25,037 bases of DNA from CAVVIO01 sp963748095 (GTDB lineage: Bacteria > Bacteroidota > Bacteroidia > Bacteroidales > UBA10428). Below are positions 6,812-13,834 of this stretch, piece by piece. A model generated the notes under the pieces. The model ran no database searches and was not told the DNA's origin. It saw nothing but the letters and a program-made list of their open reading frames with translations. Positions within the stretch are counted from its first letter, which is position 1, and every line of letters begins with the position of its first letter. The position numbers and the translations under genes are program-made. The stretch is taken from positions 1 through 25,037 of the forward strand of contig CAVVIO010000040.1 of assembly GCA_963748095.1 (NCBI GenBank), given 5' to 3'.

Positions 6812-8527
6812 ATGAAGCACCTGAACTTTAATAAATACAATGAATCACCAAATGAATTGAATTCAATCGTCATTCATAATATACAATTATATCAACCCCG
6901 TTTGACCATAAGAAATGATCTTAGAGAAAGAGAAGAACTACATCTTCGAAAGAAATTTCAAATAGGTATATATACTGATAAATCTGAAATTAATGAAATT
7001 TTAAAATCCCAATTCCAATTTTATTCAAGAATATTAGATGCGAGTATTATTAAACTAAATCCAAGAACTTGGTTACCTTTCATTCTCTTTCAATATGAGC
7101 TATCTGGCAAGCTTACTGGCAGGCTAAAAGAAAAGAACCTTAATAAATCTGACTATTACTATTGGAGAAATAATGGACCTATTTTTAGGCAAACTTGTGA
7201 TTTTCTATGTGATAAAATTGTTGAGCTCAATTCAATAAGGACTAACGGCACTCCAAAGCTAATTGATGACTTATATTATTTAGATACTGTGTGGGTGTGT
7301 TCAGCTTCCTGCATAGAGTATTCTTCTGCCAGTAACTTTACTTACATGATAATGCAGGATAGTTCTTATTTAGAAATTTTACCACCTGGAAGAGAAAAGT
7401 TCTTAATTCACGGCATCAACGAAGAGTCAAAATTTAATAAATGCTTCAGAAAATATCAGGAACTAACCAATACTGATATCGGACTTCGAGAGAAATATAT
7501 TCAGGGAGAGACAATTGAGCATAATGTTGAAGAACACTTTAAACTGTTAGATGAGCCATTAAAAAAGTCTTTTGACATGTCGTATTCTGAAATCATGTAT
7601 TTATTAACTTCTATTTCTATCAATACCATGCCAATAATATCCCCAGGAATGATACCAATGGTTGACAAAGAAGCTTTTATAAATGAAATCTCCCACAATA
7701 ATAATTTTACACTTAAGAGCCTAATTCAGGTATTCGAAGCTTTTACACTTAATTCAGGAAATTTTAAGAACCGATCGAGAGAGATTTGGAATTATAGGCA
7801 GCAGAATAGAATTAGTAAAAAACCATTTCTTCAGATTTCTGAGGGTACAAAAGATTTCCTTTTATGGTCAGATCAAAAACTAAAGGATTTTTTAACATTG
7901 TTGGATTTAGACGTTGTTTTTAAAAACTTCCCAGAAAAACTCACAAATGAGGAGGTAAATAGAGCCATCGCGCAGATATCAAATAAAACGGGTAAATGGT
8001 TTGAAAATCAAGTAAGCAAACTAATGTATCAACTTAATATTTTTGGAGCATCTGTAAAAAAAATCAATGACACTGAAACCTTTTATAAAGGTTTAAGTTG
8101 TCCCATTGGTGAAATTGATTTTCTGGGTCTTTCGGAGCTAGATTCTTCTATTGTTATTCTAGAATGTAAAATGACAAATGCTGGTTTTGAGTCAAGATCA
8201 ATACGTCAAGATAGAGATGCCTTTCTTAAAGGTAAAAATTGTTATGCAGTTAAATTTGCTAAAAAGATAAATTGGGTTTTTGATAATTTCGACTTAATAA
8301 AGAAGACTTTATGTAAAAAATATAATGTAGATGAATCAAGAATCTCAAGAAGAGTTGCTTGTAGTTTTATTACATACTATACAACAACTATTCCATGCTT
8401 CTTTGATTCAATACCTTGTCCTTCTTTAGTAGATTTTGTTGATAGATATAAGTCAAAAAAGAATTGGCCTTACATAAATGGATTTAAAACAGAAAAATTA
8501 AATATTGCTGAATTGGCCAGCCTATAA
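6812..8527 (+). CDS. Large protein with C-terminal PD-(D/E)XK nuclease-like domain
   Basis: This 571-residue protein has no known family that I can name. The C-terminal part (about 390-500) carries the pattern of a PD-(D/E)XK nuclease: a helix with 'GKWFENQ' (Glu398), then 'GEIDFLG' (Asp436), then a strand 'SSIVILECK' with Glu451 and Lys453, followed by a helix with R and D residues. This is the metal-binding arrangement of restriction-type and DUF-type nucleases. The N-terminal 380 residues are mixed alpha/beta with no recognisable motif and might bind a partner or nucleic acid. It has no signal peptide. A nuclease-like protein alone in a cassette-like array suggests a defence or mobile-element function, which is inference. 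The start at 6812 lies 16 bp after the junction core. The stop codon lies within the inverse core. Confidence 0.75.
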   Translation: MKHLNFNKYNESPNELNSIVIHNIQLYQPRLTIRNDLREREELHLRKKFQIGIYTDKSEINEILKSQFQFYSRILDASIIKLNPRTWLPFILFQYELSGKLTGRLKEKNLNKSDYYYWRNNGPIFRQTCDFLCDKIVELNSIRTNGTPKLIDDLYYLDTVWVCSASCIEYSSASNFTYMIMQDSSYLEILPPGREKFLIHGINEESKFNKCFRKYQELTNTDIGLREKYIQGETIEHNVEEHFKLLDEPLKKSFDMSYSEIMYLLTSISINTMPIISPGMIPMVDKEAFINEISHNNNFTLKSLIQVFEAFTLNSGNFKNRSREIWNYRQQNRISKKPFLQISEGTKDFLLWSDQKLKDFLTLLDLDVVFKNFPEKLTNEEVNRAIAQISNKTGKWFENQVSKLMYQLNIFGASVKKINDTETFYKGLSCPIGEIDFLGLSELDSSIVILECKMTNAGFESRSIRQDRDAFLKGKNCYAVKFAKKINWVFDNFDLIKKTLCKKYNVDESRISRRVACSFITYYTTTIPCFFDSIPCPSLVDFVDRYKSKKNWPYINGFKTEKLNIAELASL

Positions 8528-8528
8528 C
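8520..8528 (+). other. Inverse core GCCTATAAC at the end of the nuclease-like gene
   Basis: GCCTATAAC overlaps the TAA stop codon (8525-8527) and is the perfect inverse complement of GTTATAGGC at 6796-6804. It would be the closing element of the fifth cassette-like module. Confidence 0.45.
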
Positions 8529-8529
8529 A

Positions 8530-8620
8530 GCCATCTGCAGGCGCGTGAATTTTTCGCGTGTTCTTTTCCACAACTGGCGCAAGGTACTGTCTTAAAATCC
8601 AAATTTTTTAAGGTTTAAAT
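8530..8620 (+). repeat. Short repeat with TTTCGCGTG segment after the array
   Basis: GGCGCGTGAATTTTTCGCGT and the following TTCTTTT resemble stretches near 970-990 and 8982-9014. The CAACTGGCGCAAGG around 8571-8584 recalls the junction core GTTGGGCGCAAGG but has no palindrome ahead of it and no gene after it. I see no gene in this gap; the IS110 relic follows on the other strand. Confidence 0.4.
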
Positions 8621-8626
8621 TTATCA

Positions 8627-8920
8627 TTAATTTTGTTCTAGCGAAAAGAGGACTTCGGGCGATTCGTTGCACGGAAGTTCATCTTGTGTAGCCTTGGGAT
8701 CTCCCGGGGCTACTTTTTTTACGGATTTTTCAAATCCGAGCGAAAAGAGAGACTTAGACTCATCATTACCGGAATTTTTTTGATAATCAGGATCAAAATC
8801 CACATTATTTTTCCATAGAGTGTATATGAGTATTAGTAGTTTTCTTTGTACAGCAACATAGCCTTTCATTTTCAAATTAGTCCTTTTATAAACTCTTTCA
8901 TACAATGCTTTGAGATTCCC
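8627..8920 (-). pseudogene. IS110-family transposase, C-terminal fragment
   Basis: On the minus strand the frame reads 'NLKALYERVYKRTNLKMKGY' and then 'VAVQRKLLILIYTLWKNNVD'. This is the characteristic end of IS110-type transposases, where 'Y-x-x-x-x-x-x-K-x-M-K-A-x-V-A-V-Q-R-K-L-L-x-L-I-Y-T-L-W-K' closes the serine-containing domain. The N-terminal DEDD catalytic domain and most of the second domain are missing. The break falls a few bases from the hairpin TGTGGGTTTGCAACCCACA at 8929-8947. The open frame continues across that hairpin for about six residues, which is accidental. The fragment cannot be active. IS110 elements use a bridge RNA encoded in the element; none can be recognised here. 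Confidence 0.7.
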
Positions 8921-8924
8921 CAAG

Positions 8925-9015
8925 CTGCTGTGGGTTTGCAACCCACAGTAATTAGTTCAGTCATAATAAATCTATCCCCCCACCTAGCGCGCGAATCCTT
9001 CGTGTGCCCTTTCTT
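8925..9015 (+). repeat. Partial composite repeat copy 6
   Basis: The hairpin TGTGGGTTTGCAACCCACA (8929-8947) and the tail up to AATAAATCTAT match 3644-3700. It continues into a GCGCGCGAATCCTTCGTGTG stretch similar to 961-990 and 8535-8565. This is the last repeat of the accessory region, and the DNA to its right has a higher G+C content. Confidence 0.55.
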
Positions 9016-9046
9016 AATCTTAAAATATTCCTCCAACAACCCAAAC

Positions 9047-9074
9047 AAAAAACCCGGAGCTTAAGCGCCCCGGG
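9047..9074 (-). terminator. Rho-independent terminator for the minus-strand gene at 9115-9756
   Basis: Read on the minus strand, CCCGGGGCGC (9074-9065), a TTAA loop and GCTCCGGG (9060-9053) form a G+C-rich stem followed by six T residues (9052-9047). It begins about 40 bp after the stop codon of the only minus-strand gene nearby. Confidence 0.8.
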
Positions 9075-9114
9075 CCATTAAATTCAACCTGTACCGTTTT
9101 TTTACTATTTGTTT

Positions 9115-9756
9115 TTACCGGTCGATTATCCGGCGATTGTTTTTATAGGTCTGCACGAAAGCGGCATCGCCTACCAGTGCAGGAACCAGGTCGTCGAGTA
9201 ATTCAAGCTGCGTGCGTATCCGGTCGATCAGTACCGGGATACCGTCGGTAGCCGTTTTCCGGGTGCCGATAATGGAATCGCGGTTACCCGACAGCATGGC
9301 TACCCCGTTTATGGCAGCTTCCAGTGCATCCAGCTCTTCCACACTCAGTTTATAATCGGCCATTTCAGGCTGATATTTCCGGCCTTCTTCCAGCACGATC
9401 TTACACCGGTTAAGTGCATCAATCTGCTTACCATGCGTAAAATCACTGATCGTATAATCTATCCGCGCCAGCAAATCCTTGTTATTACCAACCACGGCAA
9501 AAGGCCGCAGTTTTTGTACTACCTGCACGGCCAGGCCTGCCATGGCCTCCTGGTTTGCCTGCAGGGTTTGTGTAGCCCCTTTTGTAGTGCCCGAGGCTTG
9601 TTCAAAGGCAAGGCCATCGAGTTCACCCTGGTGGCCTTTTATATTCAGTACGGCATCCGCTATGGGCTTTATTTCGCTCCAAAGTGCATCTGACTCGTCC
9701 ATACCAATTATGACCGCATCGGCCATGTTCTTAAAATTTATATATTCTTTCTCCAT
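9115..9756 (-). CDS. Helical protein of unknown function
   Basis: This 213-residue protein is predicted to be almost entirely helical, without signal peptide, membrane segments or cysteines. I do not recognise a named family. Repeated patterns such as 'A-D-A-V-x-x-x-x' and many acidic and amide residues suggest a four-helix or longer helical bundle. The ATG at 9756 gives 'MEKEYINFKNMADAVI', a plausible cytosolic start. Codon use is clearly coding and richer in G+C than the cassette-like genes to the left, which suggests core rather than accessory DNA. It is a single gene with its own terminator. Confidence 0.8.
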   Translation of the reverse strand: MEKEYINFKNMADAVIIGMDESDALWSEIKPIADAVLNIKGHQGELDGLAFEQASGTTKGATQTLQANQEAMAGLAVQVVQKLRPFAVVGNNKDLLARIDYTISDFTHGKQIDALNRCKIVLEEGRKYQPEMADYKLSVEELDALEAAINGVAMLSGNRDSIIGTRKTATDGIPVLIDRIRTQLELLDDLVPALVGDAAFVQTYKNNRRIIDR

Positions 9757-9913
9757 TTTAAAAGTAAATTTATGTAGTTACCGTCAGCATACTGTACAGC
9801 ATGATCTTCCGGCAACAATTGTTATTAAATATCTGTAATGGTACAGGTTGAATTCTTTCATAGAGGCAGTATAAAGAAGATTGTGTAAACAGGATCTAAC
9901 TTTCAGAACTTTA

Positions 9914-10187
9914 TCCGGACCTGACTTTGTGATACGCCGGATTGACCCCGCGACGCCCGGAGATGATAAAAATGTATCCTGAGAAAGCTCTGATAAACCT
10001 GGAGATAACAATGCGATATCCCGAACTGACATTGTGGCGCCTCCGGATGATTTTGAGATACCCGGAGCTGACATTGTGGTACCTCCGGATGATTTTGAGA
10101 TGCCAGGAGATGATTTTGAGACATCCGGAAATGATTTTGAGATGCCCGGAGATAATTTTGAGGAACACCGGGTTGATTTTGTGACAG
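9914..10187 (+). repeat. Degenerate 21-bp tandem repeat (minisatellite)
   Basis: About 13 units are visible, each starting CCGGA or a variant and reading CCGGAGATGATTTTGAGATG plus one base. Most are exactly 21 bp and a few are 20 or 22 bp. The best units lie at about 10042-10160. Because 21 is a multiple of three, open frames occur on both strands. On the plus strand the last third reads D-D-F-E-M-P-G repeats and ends at a TAA at 10249, after 'KDSKTTAGKGIAKPEDGKK'. A TGA at 9980-9982 and the absence of an ATG make an intact gene unlikely. It could be the tail of a decayed repeat protein. In the rest of 9757-10593 I see no further gene. Confidence 0.7.
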
Positions 10188-10249
10188 AAAAAGACAGCAA
10201 AACTACTGCCGGTAAAGGGATTGCTAAACCGGAAGATGGCAAAAAGTAA
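9983..10249 (+). pseudogene. Possible remnant of an acidic repeat protein
   Basis: This is the plus-strand frame over the tandem repeat. After the TGA at 9980-9982 it reads acidic seven-residue units (PPDDFEIPGADIV, PGDDFETSGNDFE, PGDNFEE) and then a non-repeat, lysine-rich end 'VTEKDSKTTAGKGIAKPEDG'. That end has the look of a real carboxy-terminus, which is the only reason to prefer this frame over the 212-residue minus-strand frame across the same DNA. No ATG start exists, only a GTG at 10034. Function unknown. Confidence 0.3.
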
Positions 10250-10593
10250 CCCGTGAATGGTATTGTTAAATCGTGAGGTAATACATTGGCATATGAAACA
10301 GGCATAGCTGCCTTCGCAGAAGCTATTATGCAGTTTCGCATGGTTGATGTATGGTTCATTGCCGGTTGTCCGTTAACAGGGTTTCTATGCGTTAATTCAG
10401 AAAATGACCAAAAAGTAACCACCGAAAATTAAATTTATAAACATTCTAAAAAACTAAGGGCGTTTTCTGTCAATCTAAGATCCTTTAAACCAATACGGAC
10501 AATAGTGCAACCATGGGCGCTACTCTGTTTTGATATTAAAATAAAATCGCTTACATTGGAACTGTTTAGTCAGTTAAATTACCTAATAGGATA

Positions 10594-10827
10594 GTGGAAG
10601 TAATCAGGATAACAGGAAAGAAATACCTATTAATCCTTAGAATGAAAAATAAACAACTACCGGGAAAGTGTACAAAAAATTCAAGCGGTGAATATTATGG
10701 TCCTATTACACTTAAAGATGATCTGGTTATATCCAAGGTACCGTTAAATCATCTGGATGATGAAATTATTTTGATATATTCCGGTAAATATACTTGTGAT
10801 ATTTTGATGAAGCTAAAACAGAAATGA
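10594..10827 (+). CDS. Doubtful small protein of unknown function
   Basis: This is a 77-residue frame with a GTG start and a mixed, plausible composition (VEVIRITGKKYLLILRMKNK, then a strand-rich end 'LIYSGKYTCDILMKLKQK'). It resembles no family I know. No ATG is available at the N-terminus and the frame is open only from 10570, so it may be a fragment of a larger lost gene. The 318 bp that follow (10828-11145) are AT-rich with no convincing gene; they presumably contain the promoter of the next one. Confidence 0.3.
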   Translation: MEVIRITGKKYLLILRMKNKQLPGKCTKNSSGEYYGPITLKDDLVISKVPLNHLDDEIILIYSGKYTCDILMKLKQK

Positions 10828-11145
10828 ATTATTCATATAGACAATAACAGTAATAACTAATCCATTATGGTTTTGAAACCTATTCGTTTTAATTACGAAT
10901 AAATTCGGGTAGTAAGTACAAAAAACAACTAACAAATATTAAACAATACTTAATGTTTAAATGATCAAAAAAAACAATGTCAAGTAATGTATAGGCCTTA
11001 AAGAGAATATTTGGTTTCTGAGCATTGTGATTTGTAATTTATTTGAACTTTGATTATTGTTATTTGGGTTTTTCTTAGTTATTCATAGAAACTAACGTAA
11101 TTACAATAAATTGCATGATTTTAACCTTTAACCTAATAATAAATT

Positions 11146-11769
11146 ATGTCTGCAAGAACAATTATACTATTAATAAGCTTGATATTTATTAGTGATAAAC
11201 TTTTTTCGCAAAAGAATGTAATCAAAGTTGATATGTTTGGAGCAATTATTACCACCGTTGTCTCAAATCAGCCAATTGCAAAAGTATCCTATGAGCGGGC
11301 ATTTGCCCGGCATTTTTCAGGCCAGTTATCGTTGGAGTATGGAAAATATTGGAAAGGAGAATCGGCACAAGGAAATTTTCCGATGACAGAAATGTACAAT
11401 CTTAAAGGTATTGGATTAATGCCTGCGATAAGATATTATCCGTTTACTGGTAATAATGAAGCCCCAATGGGTTTTTTCATAAGTGCGCATTACAGATTTT
11501 ATTCGGTTACTGAACATTATTTTAAGGAACCACTCGATATAAAAACGAATGGCAGCGTAAATAATTTTGGACTGAATATCGGATTTAAACATGGGGGCGG
11601 CATGCTCATTGCCGAGTATTTACTAGGTTTCGGAACTTCATCCGGACATTGGGTCGTTCCGAATGAAAGGAATAAAATACCATCAACGGAAGATTTCGTA
11701 GGTAATTTAAATGATTTTGCTACAATACGGTTTGAATTGAACCTGGGATTCCGTTTTCCTATGAGATAA
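11146..11769 (+). CDS. DUF3575-like envelope protein
   Basis: This 207-residue protein has a signal peptide (residues 1-21, ending L-F-S-Q) and a series of alternating hydrophobic strands typical of a small outer-membrane beta-barrel. The pattern 'N-V-I-K-V-D-M-F-G-A-I', 'A-K-V-S-Y-E-R-A-F', 'G-I-G-L-M-P-A-I-R-Y-Y-P' and the final 'F-E-L-N-L-G-F-R-F-P' matches DUF3575-type proteins of Bacteroidota. The role is not known; such proteins are thought to sit in the outer membrane. The start is fixed by the signal peptide. It is monocistronic, with a long upstream region. Confidence 0.75.
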   Translation: MSARTIILLISLIFISDKLFSQKNVIKVDMFGAIITTVVSNQPIAKVSYERAFARHFSGQLSLEYGKYWKGESAQGNFPMTEMYNLKGIGLMPAIRYYPFTGNNEAPMGFFISAHYRFYSVTEHYFKEPLDIKTNGSVNNFGLNIGFKHGGGMLIAEYLLGFGTSSGHWVVPNERNKIPSTEDFVGNLNDFATIRFELNLGFRFPMR

Positions 11770-11868
11770 AGAAATAATACCTGCCCGGGTAATTTATAAG
11801 CATCCTAAAGAACAGTATCCTGTCAATCGGAATTAGTTAAATCATGTTTTTGGAAAATGTTTTAATAG

Positions 11869-12048
11869 TTAGCGGTTTCCCCCGCCGGCAGGGGTGCCGG
11901 GGGTGGATTCATACCCATTCATCATTTGTGCACTGAGAAAATATTTCCAGAGACAGGCTTCGGCTTTGGTAATATTCTTTCGCAAGTGATTGGCAAATGA
12001 TTGCAGGCTTTTATTGTAGAGGTAGTTGTTTGATTTTTCTGCATTCAT
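11869..12048 (-). pseudogene. DUF559 endonuclease relic 1 (N-terminal part)
   Basis: The minus-strand frame from ATG 12048 reads 'NYLYNKSLQSFANHLRKNIT' and then 'KAEACLWKYFLSAQMMNGY'. This is the N-terminal helix region of DUF559 proteins, which are Vsr-like (very-short-patch-repair) nucleases. The catalytic core is lost. The frame runs into a GC-rich segment (PGTPAGGGNR) and stops at 11869-11871. G+C-rich flanks of related sequence lie on both sides (11878-11909 and 12061-12089), in inverted orientation. At 59 residues it is too short to be a working nuclease. Confidence 0.65.
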
Positions 12049-12172
12049 AAGTATTATTTCTCCACCCCCTTAATCCCCCGTCGGTGGGAAAGTGCAAGGA
12101 ACAAGGTATGGCTGATTAACAGGGATGTTATACCTATAAAAGATTGTCTAAAAGATATTGGTATAAATTTAA
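11911..12172. repeat. Direct repeat, copy A (with DUF559 relic 1)
   Basis: This segment is similar to 13151-13417 in the same orientation. It includes the DUF559 relic, the CTCCACCCCCTTAATCCCCC flank and about 80 bp beyond it ('AGTGCAAGGAACAAGGTATGG', 'GTATAAATTTAAACG'). The two copies bracket the lipoprotein gene. In 11770-12380 I see nothing else. Confidence 0.65.
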
Positions 12173-12380
12173 ACGATTTTAATGTAAGTGTATCCCTAAG
12201 AACATATTATCTGATTAATAAGAATCGCATATTAAAAAGTTCATGCCGGCTATTCCCGGGTATCGGAATAAGGTTATTTACCTGTCGTACAAATTTTGCA
12301 TACAAACTGATAATGATATTTTGAACTTAATTATTTACATATTTGTTATCATAGCTTATTCACCAAAAAATTATTCCATT

Positions 12381-13145
12381 ATGAAAACAATAACCCAAAG
12401 TTTATCAAGCCTGCTGTTGCTAGCTGTACTCATGCTAACCGGCTGTTCCAAATCCGACAACACACCCAGCAGTAGTTCCAACAACTATAAGGAACCTACC
12501 CTCGCATCGGATACGTTGCTTAATCTCCCAAGCCAGATTGAAACAAAGGCAAATAGTGATTATAACCTTATCAATTTAACTTTGGCTGCAACTCTTGTTA
12601 ATGGCTATTCTTCCAGCCTTTATGGAGCTTTTTTCTATAATCAGGGTACTATAGATGGCTGGAGATCAACCAAAAACTCCGACGGTTCTACATCCTATAA
12701 CTTCAATTATGGACAATATGGTGTTAAATTAACCTATTTTCAATCTTCCAGCGACTCGTGGTGGAAATATGAATACGATAGCCTGTCGTATTCACAAACA
12801 CTTTACTATATCGATGATAAAGGAACAAGCGGGGAAGTGGATTGGTATAATTTCACATCTTTTAAAACCCCATCGGTTCTGGCATTAAAAGATACCTGGA
12901 ATAAATCCGGAACCACGAAAAATTCAACATTTAATATTTATGACACTGATGGTACCACAGTTACCAATCAATATGTATCTGCATCCAATGCCGACAAATC
13001 GGGTACACTTTACATCTATGGACAAAATGATTCAACGGGACCGCTTGTGCTTCAATGGTATTATATGTGGGACAGTACCGGAAGTGGCAGTTATACGGAA
13101 TATGACACTGACGGAACGACGATACTTAACACAAATACTTTTTAA
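12381..13145 (+). CDS. Lipoprotein of unknown function
   Basis: This 254-residue protein has a lipoprotein signal (MKTITQ, a leucine-rich core, then lipobox LTGC with Cys22). After the cysteine comes a Ser/Asn-rich linker to about residue 35 and then a domain rich in Tyr, Trp, Ser and Thr, with alternating strands, like many surface beta-sandwich proteins of Bacteroidota. I cannot name the family. The open frame extends 46 codons upstream to 12243, but the start at 12381 is chosen because the lipoprotein signal begins there and the upstream residues look non-coding. Direct repeats carrying DUF559 relics flank the gene on both sides, so it may have been part of a duplicated or mobile segment. 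Confidence 0.75.
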   Translation: MKTITQSLSSLLLLAVLMLTGCSKSDNTPSSSSNNYKEPTLASDTLLNLPSQIETKANSDYNLINLTLAATLVNGYSSSLYGAFFYNQGTIDGWRSTKNSDGSTSYNFNYGQYGVKLTYFQSSSDSWWKYEYDSLSYSQTLYYIDDKGTSGEVDWYNFTSFKTPSVLALKDTWNKSGTTKNSTFNIYDTDGTTVTNQYVSASNADKSGTLYIYGQNDSTGPLVLQWYYMWDSTGSGSYTEYDTDGTTILNTNTF

Positions 13146-13150
13146 CATCG

Positions 13151-13417
13151 ATACCTTTTCATCATTTTTGCTATGAGAATATGTTACCAGGGACAGACAT
13201 CTGCCCTGGTAATATTCTTTCGCAAGTGATTGGCGAATAGTTGCAGGCTTTTTTTTGTAGAGGTAGTTGTTTGGTTTGTCTGCTTTCATAAATTTTATTT
13301 CTCCACCCCCTTAATCCCCCGCCAGCGGGGGAAAGTGCATGGAACAAGGCATGGCTGTTAGTTGGGTATGGCTTACAAATAATGATTGTCCTAAAGATAC
13401 CGGAATAAATTTACATG
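13151..13417. repeat. Direct repeat, copy B (with DUF559 relic 2)
   Basis: This is the second copy of the segment at 11911-12172. It starts six bases after the lipoprotein stop codon and ends beyond 'GGAATAAATTTACATGG'. The CTCCACCCCCTTAATCCCCC flank is at about 13301-13320. A further copy of the other flank type (CCCCCGCCGGCGGGGGC and GGGGGTGGATTC) stands alone at 13537-13562. Confidence 0.65.
13158..13289 (-). pseudogene. DUF559 endonuclease relic 2 (frameshifted)
   Basis: The minus strand from ATG 13289 begins 'MKADKPNNYLYKKK'. One extra A in the run at about 13250-13257 then shifts the frame, and in the next frame 'FANHLRKNIT' reappears, the same DUF559 N-terminus as relic 1. Only the first 40 or so codons survive. 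It is not functional. Confidence 0.6.
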
Positions 13418-13657
13418 GATACATGTGCTTATGAAAATGTAAAAGTTATTTTATTTCACCTGATTCGAGCCAGAGAAATAAATTCGTAATGTAATCAAGA
13501 CTGATTATTTTAACAGATAATCTTTATTGCTGGCGGTTCTCCCCCGCCGGCGGGGGCGCAGGGGGTGGATTCTTTTCTAATATTCAGGTATGTCTTACTA
13601 GATTATAAAAATTAATTCACCCCCACTTTAAAACATAATGAATAATTCAGGCATAAT

Positions 13658-13687
13658 GGTAGAGAAGCGATGCATCGTGTCTCTACC
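13658..13687. repeat. 30-bp imperfect palindrome around CGATGCATCG
   Basis: The left half GGTAGAGAAGCGATG and the right half CATCGTGTCTCTACC are inverse complements at 13 of 15 positions. It resembles a dispersed palindrome (GTAGAGAC-rich arms around CGATGCATCG) that I recall from several bacterial phyla. It lies in the gap between the lipoprotein region and the terminator. Apart from this and the terminator, I see no gene in 13418-13834. Confidence 0.55.
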
Positions 13688-13758
13688 CAGAGGGATAAGA
13701 AAACCACCTCCACCTCTGCCCGATCCTGTACCCTGTAAATATTCCGGTATCAACCCAT

Positions 13759-13796
13759 AAAAAAAGACCCGGCAGATGTTCTGCCGGGTCTTTTTT
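13759..13796. terminator. Bidirectional rho-independent terminator
   Basis: A 10-bp perfect stem (GACCCGGCAG at 13766-13775, CTGCCGGGTC at 13781-13790) with a 5-nt loop is flanked by seven A residues on the left and six T residues on the right. It can stop transcription from the plus strand and also the minus-strand rubrerythrin transcript, whose stop codon is about 40 bp away. Confidence 0.9.
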
Positions 13797-13834
13797 GTTG
13801 GTGCAAAAGGAAAGCACCTTCGGTTGTGTATTTT

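Noticed and set aside
9914..10187. CRISPR-like array
   Set aside because: The units are contiguous 21-bp tandem repeats without spacers, and there are no cas genes.
9784..10422. 212-residue minus-strand open frame over the tandem repeat
   Set aside because: Open mainly because the 21-bp period is a multiple of three. The serine-rich repeats and non-repeat ends look like no protein, and the plus-strand frame has a more natural end.
11868..11875. GTTAGCGG as a further cassette core
   Set aside because: No palindrome precedes it and no plus-strand gene start follows. It belongs to the flank of DUF559 relic 1.
12243..12380. N-terminal extension of the lipoprotein
   Set aside because: The upstream 46 residues look non-coding, and a standard lipoprotein signal begins at 12381.
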